Source of the DNA: Amycolatopsis acididurans | Lineage (GTDB): Bacteria; Actinomycetota; Actinomycetes; Mycobacteriales; Pseudonocardiaceae | Assembly: GCF_012328925.1 (NCBI RefSeq) | Contig: NZ_JAAXLS010000019.1 | Coordinates: 62,001-126,000 of the forward strand | Reading direction: 5' to 3' | Length of the DNA: 64,000 nt | Part shown: positions 41,635 to 51,087 of the stretch, piece after piece | Layout of the letters: each line of letters begins with the position of its first letter | Numbering within the stretch: the first letter of the stretch is position 1 | Position numbers and translations under genes: made by a program | The notes under the pieces: model-generated | The model's database searches: none | The model's input: the letters and a program-made list of their open reading frames with translations, nothing else | Told to the model about the DNA's origin: nothing

Positions 41635-42996
41635 TCAGAGCACCACCCGATGCGGAACACCGTCGAACCGGTACGTCGCGTCGAGCACCCGGGCACAGTT
41701 TTCGAGCCAGCCGTAGTCGACACCGGGATGCGCGGTGTGGATCAACGCCAGATCCCACGTCCGCAGCCACGGCTCGGCGGTACCGCGCACAACGCGCCCG
41801 TCGGGAAGCGCGATCTCCGGCACCAGCGGGTCGTAGTAGCTCACCCGCGCGCCACGCCGGGTCAGGCCGTCGATGATCGGCAGCGCCGAGGATTCACGCA
41901 GATCCGCCACACCCGCCTTGTAAGTGACCCCCACGACCAGCACGGCGGCGTCGCGCACGTCGAGCCCGTCACCGGCCAGCACCGCGCTCGCCCGGTCGAC
42001 GACCCGTTCCGGGCGTTGCGCGATCGACCGCATCGCCCGGTCGATCAGCGGCGCGCCACCACCATGATCGACGGCCTGCCACAGCAGGTAATACGGATCG
42101 CACGGGATGCAGTGCCCGCCGACGCCGGGGCCGGGGAAGACGCCCAGGAAGCCATACGGCTTGGTGCCCGCGGCGAGCGTCACCTCGATCGGGTCGAGGC
42201 CGAGCACCGAACACACGTCGGCGAACTCGTTGGCCAGTGCGAGCGTCACGGCGCGGAACACGTTCTCGTACAGTTTGGACGCTTCGGCGGCCTCCGGCGT
42301 GCTCACCAGGTAGACGTGATCGGTCAGTTCGCTGATCACCTCCGCGGCGCGTTTGGCGCATTCGACGGTGACGCCGCCGACCACGCGCGGTGTCTCACGC
42401 TGCACGTGATCCGGGTTTCCCGGGTCGATCCGCTCCGGGCTGTAGGCCACGGAGATGTCGCGACCGGCCTGCAAGCCGCGCCGCGCCAGCGGCTCGACCA
42501 CCATTTCCCTGGTCGTGCCGACGAAACTCGTGGACGTCACGATGATGACCTGGCCCGGCACCGCGTGCTCGACCACGGTGGCACAGGCGGCGCGCAGCAA
42601 CGACGGGTCGGGTCTTCGCTCGGCGTCGACCGGCGTCGGCACGCACACGATCACCACGCCCGCCTCGGCGAGCCGGTGCGGATCACTGGTGAGGCGGAAT
42701 TCCGGACTCACGCGCGCCGCCGCGAGCTTGCCGCGGTCCTCGTCCCCGAGATCCACGTCGCCCGCCTCGATGGCGCGCAGCCTGCTCTCGTCGTTGTCCA
42801 GACCGATCACCGGAAGTCCGCGCGCGGAAATGCCCAGCGCCGTGGGCAGACCGACGTAACCGAGTCCCACGACGGCGACCGGCACCGTTCGTCCGTTCCG
42901 CGCCGCGGGCACGTCGGGGGCGAATGCGACGAGCTTGCTGCTCAAGTCCCTTTCCCTCTCGTTGACCGCCAGTGCGAGCATGTGCCGCTGGGTCAT
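41635..42996 (-). CDS. Nucleotide-sugar 6-dehydrogenase (UDP-Glc/UDP-ManNAc dehydrogenase family)
   Basis: 453-aa dehydrogenase that makes a nucleotide-linked uronic acid. NAD motif VAVVGLGYVGLPTALGI, then EASKLYENVFRAVTLALANEF, catalytic cysteine in GVGGHCIPCDPYYLLW, and the C-terminal domain VGVTYKAGVADLRESSALPII. It is closer in pattern to the WecC/WbpA group than to plain UDP-glucose dehydrogenases. An N-terminal extension of about 38 residues precedes the Rossmann fold. ATG start, three bases after the deacetylase gene. Confidence 0.9.
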   Translation of the reverse strand: MTQRHMLALAVNERERDLSSKLVAFAPDVPAARNGRTVPVAVVGLGYVGLPTALGISARGLPVIGLDNDESRLRAIEAGDVDLGDEDRGKLAAARVSPEFRLTSDPHRLAEAGVVIVCVPTPVDAERRPDPSLLRAACATVVEHAVPGQVIIVTSTSFVGTTREMVVEPLARRGLQAGRDISVAYSPERIDPGNPDHVQRETPRVVGGVTVECAKRAAEVISELTDHVYLVSTPEAAEASKLYENVFRAVTLALANEFADVCSVLGLDPIEVTLAAGTKPYGFLGVFPGPGVGGHCIPCDPYYLLWQAVDHGGGAPLIDRAMRSIAQRPERVVDRASAVLAGDGLDVRDAAVLVVGVTYKAGVADLRESSALPIIDGLTRRGARVSYYDPLVPEIALPDGRVVRGTAEPWLRTWDLALIHTAHPGVDYGWLENCARVLDATYRFDGVPHRVVL

Positions 42997-42999
42997 GGG

Positions 43000-43728
43000 T
43001 CACCTCACCGTTTCCGCGCGGCGCGGGGCGCGGCGCCGGGAAGCGACCGCGTTGCCCCTCGTCTTCGCCCACAGGCGCAGCGCGGCGTCGGATTCGCCGA
43101 TGTAGATGCGGGGCAGCGCCAAGGCTCCGGTGAACGGCGAACGCCAGATCGCGCAGCCGTAGGCGTATCCGGCGTCCCGGACCGCACCGACCGCGCGGGC
43201 ATCGACGTCACCGTAGGGATAGCAGAAGCCGGCGACGTCCTGGCCGGTGAGTTCGCGCAGCGCCAGCCGGGCACCCGCGACCTCCCGCCCGAGTTCCCCG
43301 CCACCGGCGCGCGGCAGCGACACGTGCGACCAGCCGTGGCAGCCGATTTCGATGCCCGCCGCGGCGACCTGCCGGATCTCCTTGCCGGTCAGCAATTTCT
43401 TGCGCGGGCCCTCGGGATCCCAGTCGTTGGTTCCGCCCAGCCGCCCGGCGATCACGAAGACGGTGGCGGTGAAATCGTGCCGCTCGAGTACCGGAAGCGC
43501 ATTGCTGAGGAAATCGGCATAACCGTCGTCGAACGTGAGTCCCACCAGGCCCCGGGCATCGCCGGAGCGGGACGCACGCCGCAACTCGCCCACCGACACA
43601 CCACGCAGCCCGTGCCTGCGCAGCCAGCCCAGCTGCAGGTCCAGTCGCTGCGGGTCGACGGTGATGCGGTAGGGATCGTGGGCGCAGCGGTCGACCGAGT
43701 GATACATGAACACCAACGGAGAGCGCAT
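43000..43728 (-). CDS. Polysaccharide deacetylase (NodB homology)
   Basis: 242-aa carbohydrate esterase 4-type protein. Motifs: LTFDDGYADF (the DD metal pair), GCHGWSHVSLPR (HxxxH metal ligands), CYPYGDVDARAV, and a short start VFMYHSVDR. No signal peptide is visible, so it either acts inside or leaves by another route. It removes N-acetyl groups from hexosamine units in the family. First gene of the polysaccharide operon; ATG preceded by GGGGGAGG. Confidence 0.9.
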   Translation of the reverse strand: MRSPLVFMYHSVDRCAHDPYRITVDPQRLDLQLGWLRRHGLRGVSVGELRRASRSGDARGLVGLTFDDGYADFLSNALPVLERHDFTATVFVIAGRLGGTNDWDPEGPRKKLLTGKEIRQVAAAGIEIGCHGWSHVSLPRAGGGELGREVAGARLALRELTGQDVAGFCYPYGDVDARAVGAVRDAGYAYGCAIWRSPFTGALALPRIYIGESDAALRLWAKTRGNAVASRRRAPRRAETVR

Positions 43729-44153
43729 GCCCTCCCCCTTCTCGCATCGCGCTCGAGCACATTTCCTGGCAACGTAATGAATGAAAACCGGCGGAAAAAC
43801 CGCGCCCGAATTCATTGTTCGGCACTGCCGTTCCGCCTTCGCCGAAAATCGCGGCATTCAGGCCGGACCGGCGCGCGAGTCCGTGACCCGGAAATGCGTA
43901 TCCATTCAGGACCCCTCCCCTGCGGATCGGCGCACAGCCGTCTCCACGCAAGCCGGGGTCCCGGGCAGACCACTAGGGTAGAACGCCCCCCTGTCGCGCT
44001 GTCAAGGCATCGTCACGCACCGAAAACCGTAACGAAACACAACCAGGACGCAATTCCATGAATAGACGATCGACCGGGCACCGAGGGCACGGCCGCGGGG
44101 TGATCTCGGCCTTTTTGCCGGGTTCCGGAGTCCGTAGTGGACGAGCACCGCGT
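43729..44153. other. Intergenic stretch, 425 bp, upstream of the polysaccharide operon
   Basis: Contains the candidate promoter at 43975-44005 on the minus strand, giving a leader of about 240 nt before the deacetylase. Otherwise I see no gene or clear hairpin; the section near 43760-43830 is AT-richer than its surroundings. Confidence 0.5.
43975..44005 (-). promoter_or_regulatory. Candidate sigma70-type promoter of the polysaccharide operon
   Basis: On the minus strand TTGACA (44005-44000) is followed after 19 bp by TACCCT (43980-43975). The -35 is a perfect consensus and the -10 fits the actinobacterial TAnnnT rule, but the spacer is longer than the usual 17-18 bp. Confidence 0.45.
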
Positions 44154-44729
44154 TCAGATCCTGGTCCGCAGCTCCACCCGCCGGACACCGGAGATCGTGT
44201 TCGCCAACACGGTGACCATCCGGCGTTCCGCTTCGTCGGCGAAGGCGCCGCTGATCGTGACCACTCCCCCGATCACGTCGACGTCCCACCGGTCCCGCTT
44301 ACCCGAGTAGTCGATCAGCAGCTCGTGCAGCCGCGCCGCGATCTCGTCGTCGTGGCCGACCATCGGGCGCAGCAGATCGCGCCGGCTGATGACCCCGACG
44401 AGCACTCCGTCCTCGGCCACCGGCACGCACCGCAACCGGTCCGAGAGCATGTGCCGGGCGATCTGTGCGACCTCGGTGTCCATCGACACCACCTCGACCG
44501 GCGTGGTCATGTAGCTTCCCACCCGCTCATCGCCTGACTGGTCACCTTCCGCGCTCGCACCGCTGCGCAGCGCGTCGTACTCGGTGAAGATGCCGACGAC
44601 CTGGTCGTCGGCGTCGACCACCGGCAGCGCGGCGAACCCGTGCTGGATCAGCAACGCGGCGGCCTCCCGCACGGGCGTCGACGGACCGACCCGCACGGGC
44701 GGCTTGCTCATGATCTCCCACGCGAACAT
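44154..44729 (-). CDS. CBS-pair and BON domain protein
   Basis: 191-aa protein. Two CBS motifs cover about residues 1-130 (IMSKPPVRVGPSTPVREAAALLIQHGFAALPVVDADDQVVGIFTEYD; MTTPVEVVSMDTEVAQIARHMLSDRLRCVPVAEDGVLVGVISRRDLLR in family-typical order), followed by a BON domain (about 135-191: WDVDVIGGVVTISGAFADEAER). CBS pairs bind adenine nucleotides; BON domains bind phospholipid or other partners. Such proteins often belong to hypoxia or dormancy sets. ATG start with GGGAG. Confidence 0.85.
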   Translation of the reverse strand: MFAWEIMSKPPVRVGPSTPVREAAALLIQHGFAALPVVDADDQVVGIFTEYDALRSGASAEGDQSGDERVGSYMTTPVEVVSMDTEVAQIARHMLSDRLRCVPVAEDGVLVGVISRRDLLRPMVGHDDEIAARLHELLIDYSGKRDRWDVDVIGGVVTISGAFADEAERRMVTVLANTISGVRRVELRTRI

Positions 44730-44901
44730 CGTGCTTCTCCCATCGCCTGCCGGGACCCGGTACGGCCACAGTCGGCGCAGGCACCACCACGGCTGTAGGG
44801 CAGAAGGTCCTGATCGGGATGGCCCTTCGCGAGCATCTGAAAGGGGAGAATTTTCCTTGCCGTACAGGGAATGGAGATTTCGCAACCCGGCGGGAGGAGC
44901 G

Positions 44902-45795
44902 TCAGGCGTGTGGCGACAGCTGCAGGCGCAGCGACCCGCTCCACGCCGGGTCACGGGGATCGACGTCGGTGCGCAGCCCCCGCCACGACGGCTGCCGGAT
45001 CAGGCCGTCGTGCCCGATCGCGCGGTAGTCGACGTCGGCGACGAGGGTCGGGCGGACCCAGCGCGGGCGTTCCCGTCCGCTCGCGGGAGGCCGGTCGCCG
45101 AACGGACAGCGCTCCGTGACCAGCTCACCCAGGATCGATCCCAGCGCGCGCCGCGACGCGTTGGTGAACCCGGTCGCGACTCGTCCGATGTAGACAAGCC
45201 GGCCGACGGCGTCGTAGACGCCGAGCAGGAGCGAGCGCACCCCGTCGTCCGCATCGTCCTCGGCGGGCAGCCAGCCACCGATGACCGCTTCGCAACCCCG
45301 CAGGAGATCGAGTTCGACCCAGTCCGGCGAGTCGTGCCCCGGCCGGTACGGCGCTGCCAGGCGTTTGCCGATGATGCCGGTCGCCTTGTGTACGCGGGCG
45401 AGTTGCGCGAGCTGCGCCGGTGCGAGATTGCGGTGGCTGGCCGCGACGTCGATCACCGGCGAGCGGGTGAGCGCGAGACTGGTGAGCAGCTTGCGCCGGA
45501 CGACATACGGCTCATCCACGAGCTTCTGCCCGTCCACACTCAACACGTCGAAGGCATGGTAACGGGACCGGCGGCTGCCACCGGAGATCACACCGTCGAG
45601 CACCATGCGCCGGCCACCCAGATCGTCGGCCAGTCTCGTCAGTCCCGGATAGTCACGGGGCAGCGGAGCGCCGTCGGCGGCGAGCAGAGCGAGCCCGCCC
45701 GCGTCGAGCACGGCCAGCGCGCGGACCCCGTGCTGCTTCAGTTCCCAGGCCCAGCCCCGTTGGTTGATCGGCAAACGGCCCGGCACCGCCCTCAT
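44902..45795 (-). CDS. ATP-dependent DNA ligase-like protein with degenerate catalytic motifs
   Basis: 297-aa protein with the layout of LigC/LigD-type ATP-dependent DNA ligases: adenylation domain (1-185) and OB-fold (190-297: WLPAEDDADDGVRSLLLGVYD; GFTNASRRAL; RPTLVADVDYRAIG). Motif I, usually KxDG, reads KQHG; motif III LDGE reads LDGV; motif IV EGxxxK reads TGIIGK; motif V WxKxK reads WVELD. Several catalytic residues are therefore lost, so it is probably inactive as a ligase. Start ATG at MRAVPGRLPIN is uncertain; the frame is open about 30 codons further. Confidence 0.75.
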   Translation of the reverse strand: MRAVPGRLPINQRGWAWELKQHGVRALAVLDAGGLALLAADGAPLPRDYPGLTRLADDLGGRRMVLDGVISGGSRRSRYHAFDVLSVDGQKLVDEPYVVRRKLLTSLALTRSPVIDVAASHRNLAPAQLAQLARVHKATGIIGKRLAAPYRPGHDSPDWVELDLLRGCEAVIGGWLPAEDDADDGVRSLLLGVYDAVGRLVYIGRVATGFTNASRRALGSILGELVTERCPFGDRPPASGRERPRWVRPTLVADVDYRAIGHDGLIRQPSWRGLRTDVDPRDPAWSGSLRLQLSPHA

Positions 45796-46324
45796 CGGAC
45801 AAAGCGTGCGTGGCTGCTGTAGTCGCGTTGTCACGGTCAGGAATGCAAACACCCGAAAGGGTCCGGCAACGGTACGGAAGGTGAACACACGTTGCCATGG
45901 CGTGGAATCAGCCCGGTGACGTGGCGGTTGTCACCGCACACCAACGGCTTGGTCCCGCAAGCGTTTCCCGCAGGCCGAAATCATCGCCGGTTGCGCCGTC
46001 CGGCGGACACCCAGGACCGTTGAGCAGCTCTGTTCGGAGCAAGCTCGCAGTGTTCACCGGAAGTTGGTTTCGCGACGCGCCGGGACGTGGATACGCTGAT
46101 CGACTTGCCGCGCAGGGCAAGCGGCCTCGGCGGTCACATCGCGTTGCTGTGCGGTTAACCCGGTGTTGCTTGTTCCCCCCTCAGGGCCTGGCCGACGATG
46201 AGCTGACACTTTTTCGGCTGACCGGCCGGCGTCCAGCAAAGGGCTCCGCGGATCGTTCTCACGATTCGCTCCGGGCGGTCGTCCGCCGATGAATCCACCT
46301 GCGTCGCGGGGGAAATGATCTCGG
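45796..46324. other. Intergenic stretch, 529 bp, upstream of the indigoidine operon
   Basis: Divergent gap between the ligase-like gene and the EamA gene. Probably holds the promoter of the indigoidine operon. I could not pick out convincing -35/-10 boxes, and the small open frames here look spurious. Confidence 0.45.
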
Positions 46325-47245
46325 ATGAGAAACAAGAACACGGTGCTGGACGCCTCGCTGACAGCACTGGCTCCGGCCGTCTGGGGCAGCACCTACCTGG
46401 TGACCACCCAGCTACTGCCACCGGACCGGCCGTTGCTGGCCGCCACCGTGCGGGCGCTGCCCGCCGGTCTCGTGCTGCTGGCCGTGACTCGTGTGCTGCC
46501 ACAAGGAATCTGGTGGTGGCGCGCACTCGCGCTCGGCGTGCTCAACATCGGCGCGTTCTTCTGCCTGCTGTTCGTCGCCGCCTACCACCTGCCCGGCGGC
46601 GTGGCGGCACTGATGGTGTCCGCGCAGCCGGTACTGGTACTGCTGCTGTCGGCCCTGCTACTGGCGGAACCGGTCCGCCGACGGCACGTCGCGTCGTGTG
46701 TACTCGGTGCCGCCGGAATCGCGATGCTCGTGCTGCGCGCGGGTGCCGGCGTCGACACCATCGGTGTCCTCAGTGGACTCGGCGGTGCCGGCTGCATGGC
46801 CGCGGGGGTCGTGCTCACCAAACGGTGGGGCCGCCCGGCCGGGGTGAGCCTGCTCGCCTTCACCGGGTGGCAACTGACCGTCGGCGGTCTGGCCGTCGCA
46901 CCGCTGGCACTGGTCATGGAAGGGCTGCCCGGCAGGCTTTCGGCCGCCAACATCGCCGGATTCGGCTACCTGAGCGTGATCGGCGCGCTGCTGGCCTACG
47001 CGATCTGGTTCCGCGGCATCGAACGACTACCCGCGCTCGCCGTGTCGTTCCTGGGTTTCGCCAGCCCGCTGGCCGCGGCCGTGCTCGGCTATGTCGTGCT
47101 GGGACAGAGCTTGTCGCCCGTTCAAGCGCTCGGCGCCGTGATCGTGGTCGCCGCCGTGGTGCTCGCCCAGCCCCGCCGTCCCCGGCCCGAACCGGTCACG
47201 ATCCCGCCCGCCCCGTCCCGGACCCTGCCCACCTCGTCGTCCTGA
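46325..47245 (+). CDS. EamA/DMT-family exporter
   Basis: 306-aa protein with ten hydrophobic helices in two EamA halves (LAPAVWGSTYLVTTQLL; LVVAAYHLPGG-like helix; GLGGAGCMAAGVVLTKRW; YLSVIGALLAYAIWFRGIERLPA). This is the drug/metabolite transporter family. The gene lies 26 bp upstream of the indigoidine synthetase and on the same strand, so it likely exports the pigment, its precursor or glutamine-derived metabolites. The ATG lacks a strong ribosome binding site at ideal spacing. Confidence 0.88.
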   Translation: MRNKNTVLDASLTALAPAVWGSTYLVTTQLLPPDRPLLAATVRALPAGLVLLAVTRVLPQGIWWWRALALGVLNIGAFFCLLFVAAYHLPGGVAALMVSAQPVLVLLLSALLLAEPVRRRHVASCVLGAAGIAMLVLRAGAGVDTIGVLSGLGGAGCMAAGVVLTKRWGRPAGVSLLAFTGWQLTVGGLAVAPLALVMEGLPGRLSAANIAGFGYLSVIGALLAYAIWFRGIERLPALAVSFLGFASPLAAAVLGYVVLGQSLSPVQALGAVIVVAAVVLAQPRRPRPEPVTIPPAPSRTLPTSSS

Positions 47246-47271
47246 CCGGACACTCGCACGCTAGGAATATC

Positions 47272-50200
47272 GTGGAAACACTGCAGTTCAGCGTCCGCAA
47301 ACCCGATACCCACGTCGGCGCGAACCTCCTCGGCCTGCTGCGGCGCCAGATGGCGTCCCGGCCCGACGCGATCGCGGTCATCCGAGGCGAAAAGTCCCTG
47401 ACCTACCGCGAACTGGATCGCGAGGCCGCCAAGGTCGCGACCTGCCTGCACAACGCGGGCGTGCGGCCCGACGACCGGGTCGGGCTGTTCGTCGAACCCT
47501 CCGCCGACCTGGTCACCGGGGCCTGGGGCATTCTCGGCGCAGGCGCCGCGTACCTGCCGCTGTCGCCGGACTATCCCGAGGACCGGCTTCGTTTCATGAT
47601 CTCCGACAGCGGCACGACGACGATCCTCACCCAGGAACACCTCGCCGAGCGCCTGTCGGCCATCGCGCCGCGCGGCACCACGATCCTGACCCCGCGCGAC
47701 GCCCGTGACCACACCGGTTCACCGGTTCCGGTGCCCGCGCCGGGAAACCTGGCCTACGTCATCTACACCTCGGGCAGCACCGGACGCCCCAAGGGGGTGC
47801 TGATCGAGCACCGCAGCATCGTGTCCCAGCTGCGCTGGCTGCACACCGTGGGCTACCTCGACGTCGACACCGTCGTGCTGCAGAAGACCCCGATGAGCTT
47901 CGACGCGGCGCAGTGGGAGATCCTCGCCTGCGCGTTCGGCGCCCGGATCGTCACGGGTACCCCGGGAATCCACCGGGATCCACACGGCATCCTCGCGGCG
48001 ATCACCGAGCACGACGTGACCACCCTGCAGGGCGTACCGACCTTGCTGCAGGCGCTCGTGGACACCGAAGAGCTCAGCCGGTGCACCTCGCTGCGGCGGG
48101 TGTTCTCCGGCGGCGAGGCGCTGTCGCGGCCGCTGGCGCGCCGGCTCACCGGCGAACTGCCCTGGGCGTCGCTGATCAACCTGTACGGGCCGACCGAAAC
48201 CACGATCAACGCGACCTCCTGCCTGGTCGACCCGCAGGCGATCAGCGACGGCTCCGGGGCGATCCCGATCGGCTTTCCCGTCGACAACACCCAGTGCTAC
48301 ATCCTCGACGAGAACCGCTCCCCCGCGGACATCGGCGAGATCGGCGAGCTCTACATCGGTGGCACGCAACTGGCGCGCGGCTACCTCAACCGGCCCGACG
48401 TGACCGCCGAACGGTTCGTGCAGTCGCCGTTCGTGCCGACCGACCGGCTGTACCGGACCGGCGACCTGGCCTACTGGAACCCCGATGGCAGCATCCAGTT
48501 CGCCGGGCGCACGGACAACCAGATCAAGCTTCGCGGCTACCGGGTCGAACTGGACGAGATCGGGCTGGCGATCGAGGAGCACAGCTGGGTCCGGCGTGCC
48601 GCGGTCCTGGTCACCGAGGACACCCGCACCGGCTCCGACAACCTGGTGGCCTGCGTCGAGCTGAACCCGAAGGAAGCCGCCCTGATGGATCAGGGCAACC
48701 ACGGCGCCCACCACCAGTCCAAGGCGAGCCGGGTGCAGGTCAAGGCTCAGCTGTCCGGCGCCGGTGTCCGGGAACTGCCAGGGAAACCGGTGCTGCCGCT
48801 GCCCGGGCGAGCCGAGACCGAGCGGCAGCGCCGGACCGTGTTCGCGCGCAAGACCTACCGGCACTACGACAGCGGCCAGGTGACCCGGGCCGAACTGCGC
48901 GAGTTGCTGGAGCAGCGGCCGCCCCGCGGCGAGTCGCGCGGCCTCGACGAGCTGACCTTGGCCGAACTGGGCGAGCTGCTGCGCTGGTTCGGCCAGTTCC
49001 ACAGCGAGGAGCGGCTGCTGCCGAAGTACTCCTACGCCTCCCCCGGCGCGCTGTACGCGACACAGCTCTACCTCGACACCTCGGGCGTCGCGGGCCTGGA
49101 ACCCGGCATCTACTACTACCACCCCGTCGAGCACGGCCTGGTGCGCGTCGGCGATTCCGGCCGGTGGCCGGGCACCGGCCTCGCCGTGCACCTCGTCGGC
49201 CACTGGCAGGCCATCGAATCGGTGTACAAGAACAACATCGCCGAGGTGCTGGAATTCGAGGCCGGGCATCTGATCGGCGTGTTCGAGGAGGTGCTCGCCG
49301 ACTACGGCCTCGACATCCGCCCGCTCGGCCACGACACGTCCATTGTGGACGCATTGGGTGTCCCGGCGGAAGACCACTACCTCGGCACGTTCACCATCGC
49401 CGCCGACGGCGGCGGTCCCCGCCCTGACGCCACCGAGCTGTACGTGCAGGCTCATCCCGGCCGGGTCGCCGGACTGGCCGCGGGCCAGTACCGCTACGCC
49501 GACGGCGAGTTCGTCCCGGTCTCCGACGACCTGGTGCAGGCGCGGCACGTGATCGCGATCAACCAGCGGGTCTACGAGCAGGCCGGGTTCGGCATCTCCG
49601 CGATCAGCCGCGCCGAAGCGCCGTGGCTGGAATACATCTGCCTGGGCACGAAGCTGCATCACCTGCAGCGCAACGATCTCGGGCTCGGCCTCATGTCGTC
49701 GGGCTACAGCTCCAAATCCGGCCACCCGCTGCCCGCGGCGCGCCGCATCGACGAGATCCTCGCCGCCGCGGGCCAGACCCCGGGCGCGTCGTACTTCTTC
49801 CTCGGCGGACGCGTGAGCGACGAGCAGATCCGCAGTGAGGGCATGGCCGAGGACGCGATCCACATGAAGGGCCCGGCCGAGATCATCAAGGACGACCTGG
49901 CCAGGCTGCTGCCCGACTACATGATCCCGAACCACGTTCTGGTGCTGGACGAACTGCCACTGACCGCGAACGGCAAAGTGGATCGCAAGGCGCTCGCCGC
50001 GTCCGAGCGGGTGAGCACGGCACGCACCGCGACCCCCTACGTCGCACCGGCCACCGAGACACAGCGGCGGCTCGCGCGGCTGTGGGGCGAGACGCTGAAC
50101 TACGACGACGTGTCGATGGCCGACGAGTTCTTCGCCTCCGGCGGCAACTCGCTGACCGCGGTCACACTCGTCAACCGGATCAACCGGCGGTTCGGCACCG

Positions 50201-51087
50201 CCCTGCCACTCCAGGTGGTCTTCGGGCACCCGGTGCTGGCCGACCTCGCCGGCCGGGTCGAGGGCGGCACCGCGGACACGTCGTCGCGAATGGTGCGGCT
50301 CGACAACTCGGGCGAGGGCACGCCGGTGTTCTGCTGGCCGGGTCTTGGCGGGTACCCGATGAATCTCCGTGTGCTGGCAAGGGAAGCCGCGTCCGGACGA
50401 CCGTTCTACGGGGTGCAGGCGCAGGGCATCAACCCCGGTGAGGAACCGTATCCGACCATCCGCGACATGGCCGCCGCGGACGTCGCGGAGATCCGGCGCC
50501 TGCAACCGGCCGGACCGTATTCGTTGTGGGGCTACTCCTTCGGCGCGAGGGTCGCGTTCGAGGCGGCGTGGCAACTGGAGCGGATGGGCGAGCGTGTCGA
50601 GCACCTGTTCCTCATCTGCCCGGGCAACCCGAAGGTCCGTGGCGCGCACGCCTTCGGCCGGGAAGCCGGTTTCACCGATCCGGCCTACCTGACGATCCTG
50701 TTCTCCGTCTTCGCGGGCACGATCAGCGGGCCGGAACTCGCCCGGTGCCTTGCCACCGTGTCCGACGAAGACGGTTTCGTCGCCCACGTCCACGATCGGT
50801 ACCCCGCGCTGGACGAGGAAACCATCCGCCGTATCACCCGGATCGTGGCCAGGACGTACGAATTCGAGTACAGCTTCCGCGAACTCGCCGAACGCCGGCT
50901 CGACACGCCCGTGACGATCTTCAAGGCCACCGGCGACGACTACTCGTTCATCGAAGGGCATTCGGGCTACTCGGCCGAGCCGCCCACGGTCGTCGACCTC
51001 ACCGGTGACCACTACGCGGTGTTGAAGGAATCCGGCGTCGGCGAACTGGCAGCGGCGATCCGCCACGCGCTGCGAGGAACCGCATGA
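47272..51087 (+). CDS. indC: Indigoidine synthetase, A-Ox-T-TE nonribosomal peptide synthetase
   Basis: 1271-aa single-module NRPS that makes the blue pigment indigoidine from two L-glutamines. Adenylation domain with VIYTSGSTGRPKGVLIEH near residue 165 and GYRVELDEI near 425. A flavin-dependent oxidase (nitroreductase-like, about 500-850, e.g. FARKTYRHYDSG, LLPKYSYASPGALYATQ, MSSGYSSKSGHPLPA) is inserted before A10 (LTANGKVDRKAL, about 899), as in BpsA/IndC. The carrier domain has FFASGGNSL (Ser about 959) and the thioesterase WGYSFGARVAFE (Ser about 1088). The DQGNHGAHHQSK stretch matches BpsA as I recall it. GTG start with AGGA six bases upstream. Needs a phosphopantetheinyl transferase, not in the window. 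Confidence 0.96.
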   Translation: METLQFSVRKPDTHVGANLLGLLRRQMASRPDAIAVIRGEKSLTYRELDREAAKVATCLHNAGVRPDDRVGLFVEPSADLVTGAWGILGAGAAYLPLSPDYPEDRLRFMISDSGTTTILTQEHLAERLSAIAPRGTTILTPRDARDHTGSPVPVPAPGNLAYVIYTSGSTGRPKGVLIEHRSIVSQLRWLHTVGYLDVDTVVLQKTPMSFDAAQWEILACAFGARIVTGTPGIHRDPHGILAAITEHDVTTLQGVPTLLQALVDTEELSRCTSLRRVFSGGEALSRPLARRLTGELPWASLINLYGPTETTINATSCLVDPQAISDGSGAIPIGFPVDNTQCYILDENRSPADIGEIGELYIGGTQLARGYLNRPDVTAERFVQSPFVPTDRLYRTGDLAYWNPDGSIQFAGRTDNQIKLRGYRVELDEIGLAIEEHSWVRRAAVLVTEDTRTGSDNLVACVELNPKEAALMDQGNHGAHHQSKASRVQVKAQLSGAGVRELPGKPVLPLPGRAETERQRRTVFARKTYRHYDSGQVTRAELRELLEQRPPRGESRGLDELTLAELGELLRWFGQFHSEERLLPKYSYASPGALYATQLYLDTSGVAGLEPGIYYYHPVEHGLVRVGDSGRWPGTGLAVHLVGHWQAIESVYKNNIAEVLEFEAGHLIGVFEEVLADYGLDIRPLGHDTSIVDALGVPAEDHYLGTFTIAADGGGPRPDATELYVQAHPGRVAGLAAGQYRYADGEFVPVSDDLVQARHVIAINQRVYEQAGFGISAISRAEAPWLEYICLGTKLHHLQRNDLGLGLMSSGYSSKSGHPLPAARRIDEILAAAGQTPGASYFFLGGRVSDEQIRSEGMAEDAIHMKGPAEIIKDDLARLLPDYMIPNHVLVLDELPLTANGKVDRKALAASERVSTARTATPYVAPATETQRRLARLWGETLNYDDVSMADEFFASGGNSLTAVTLVNRINRRFGTALPLQVVFGHPVLADLAGRVEGGTADTSSRMVRLDNSGEGTPVFCWPGLGGYPMNLRVLAREAASGRPFYGVQAQGINPGEEPYPTIRDMAAADVAEIRRLQPAGPYSLWGYSFGARVAFEAAWQLERMGERVEHLFLICPGNPKVRGAHAFGREAGFTDPAYLTILFSVFAGTISGPELARCLATVSDEDGFVAHVHDRYPALDEETIRRITRIVARTYEFEYSFRELAERRLDTPVTIFKATGDDYSFIEGHSGYSAEPPTVVDLTGDHYAVLKESGVGELAAAIRHALRGTA

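Noticed and set aside
44741..44830. GGGACCCGGTACGGCC upstream of the CBS-BON gene as a DosR box
   Set aside because: The half-sites are two bases too far apart to match the consensus used for the other sites.
45897..46292. 131-codon plus-strand frame upstream of the EamA gene
   Set aside because: Low-complexity, no homology that I can recall, no ribosome binding site.
47719..51066. 1115-codon minus-strand open frame opposite the indigoidine synthetase
   Set aside because: Composition is Arg/His/Asp-rich and matches no family; the plus strand is a full NRPS.
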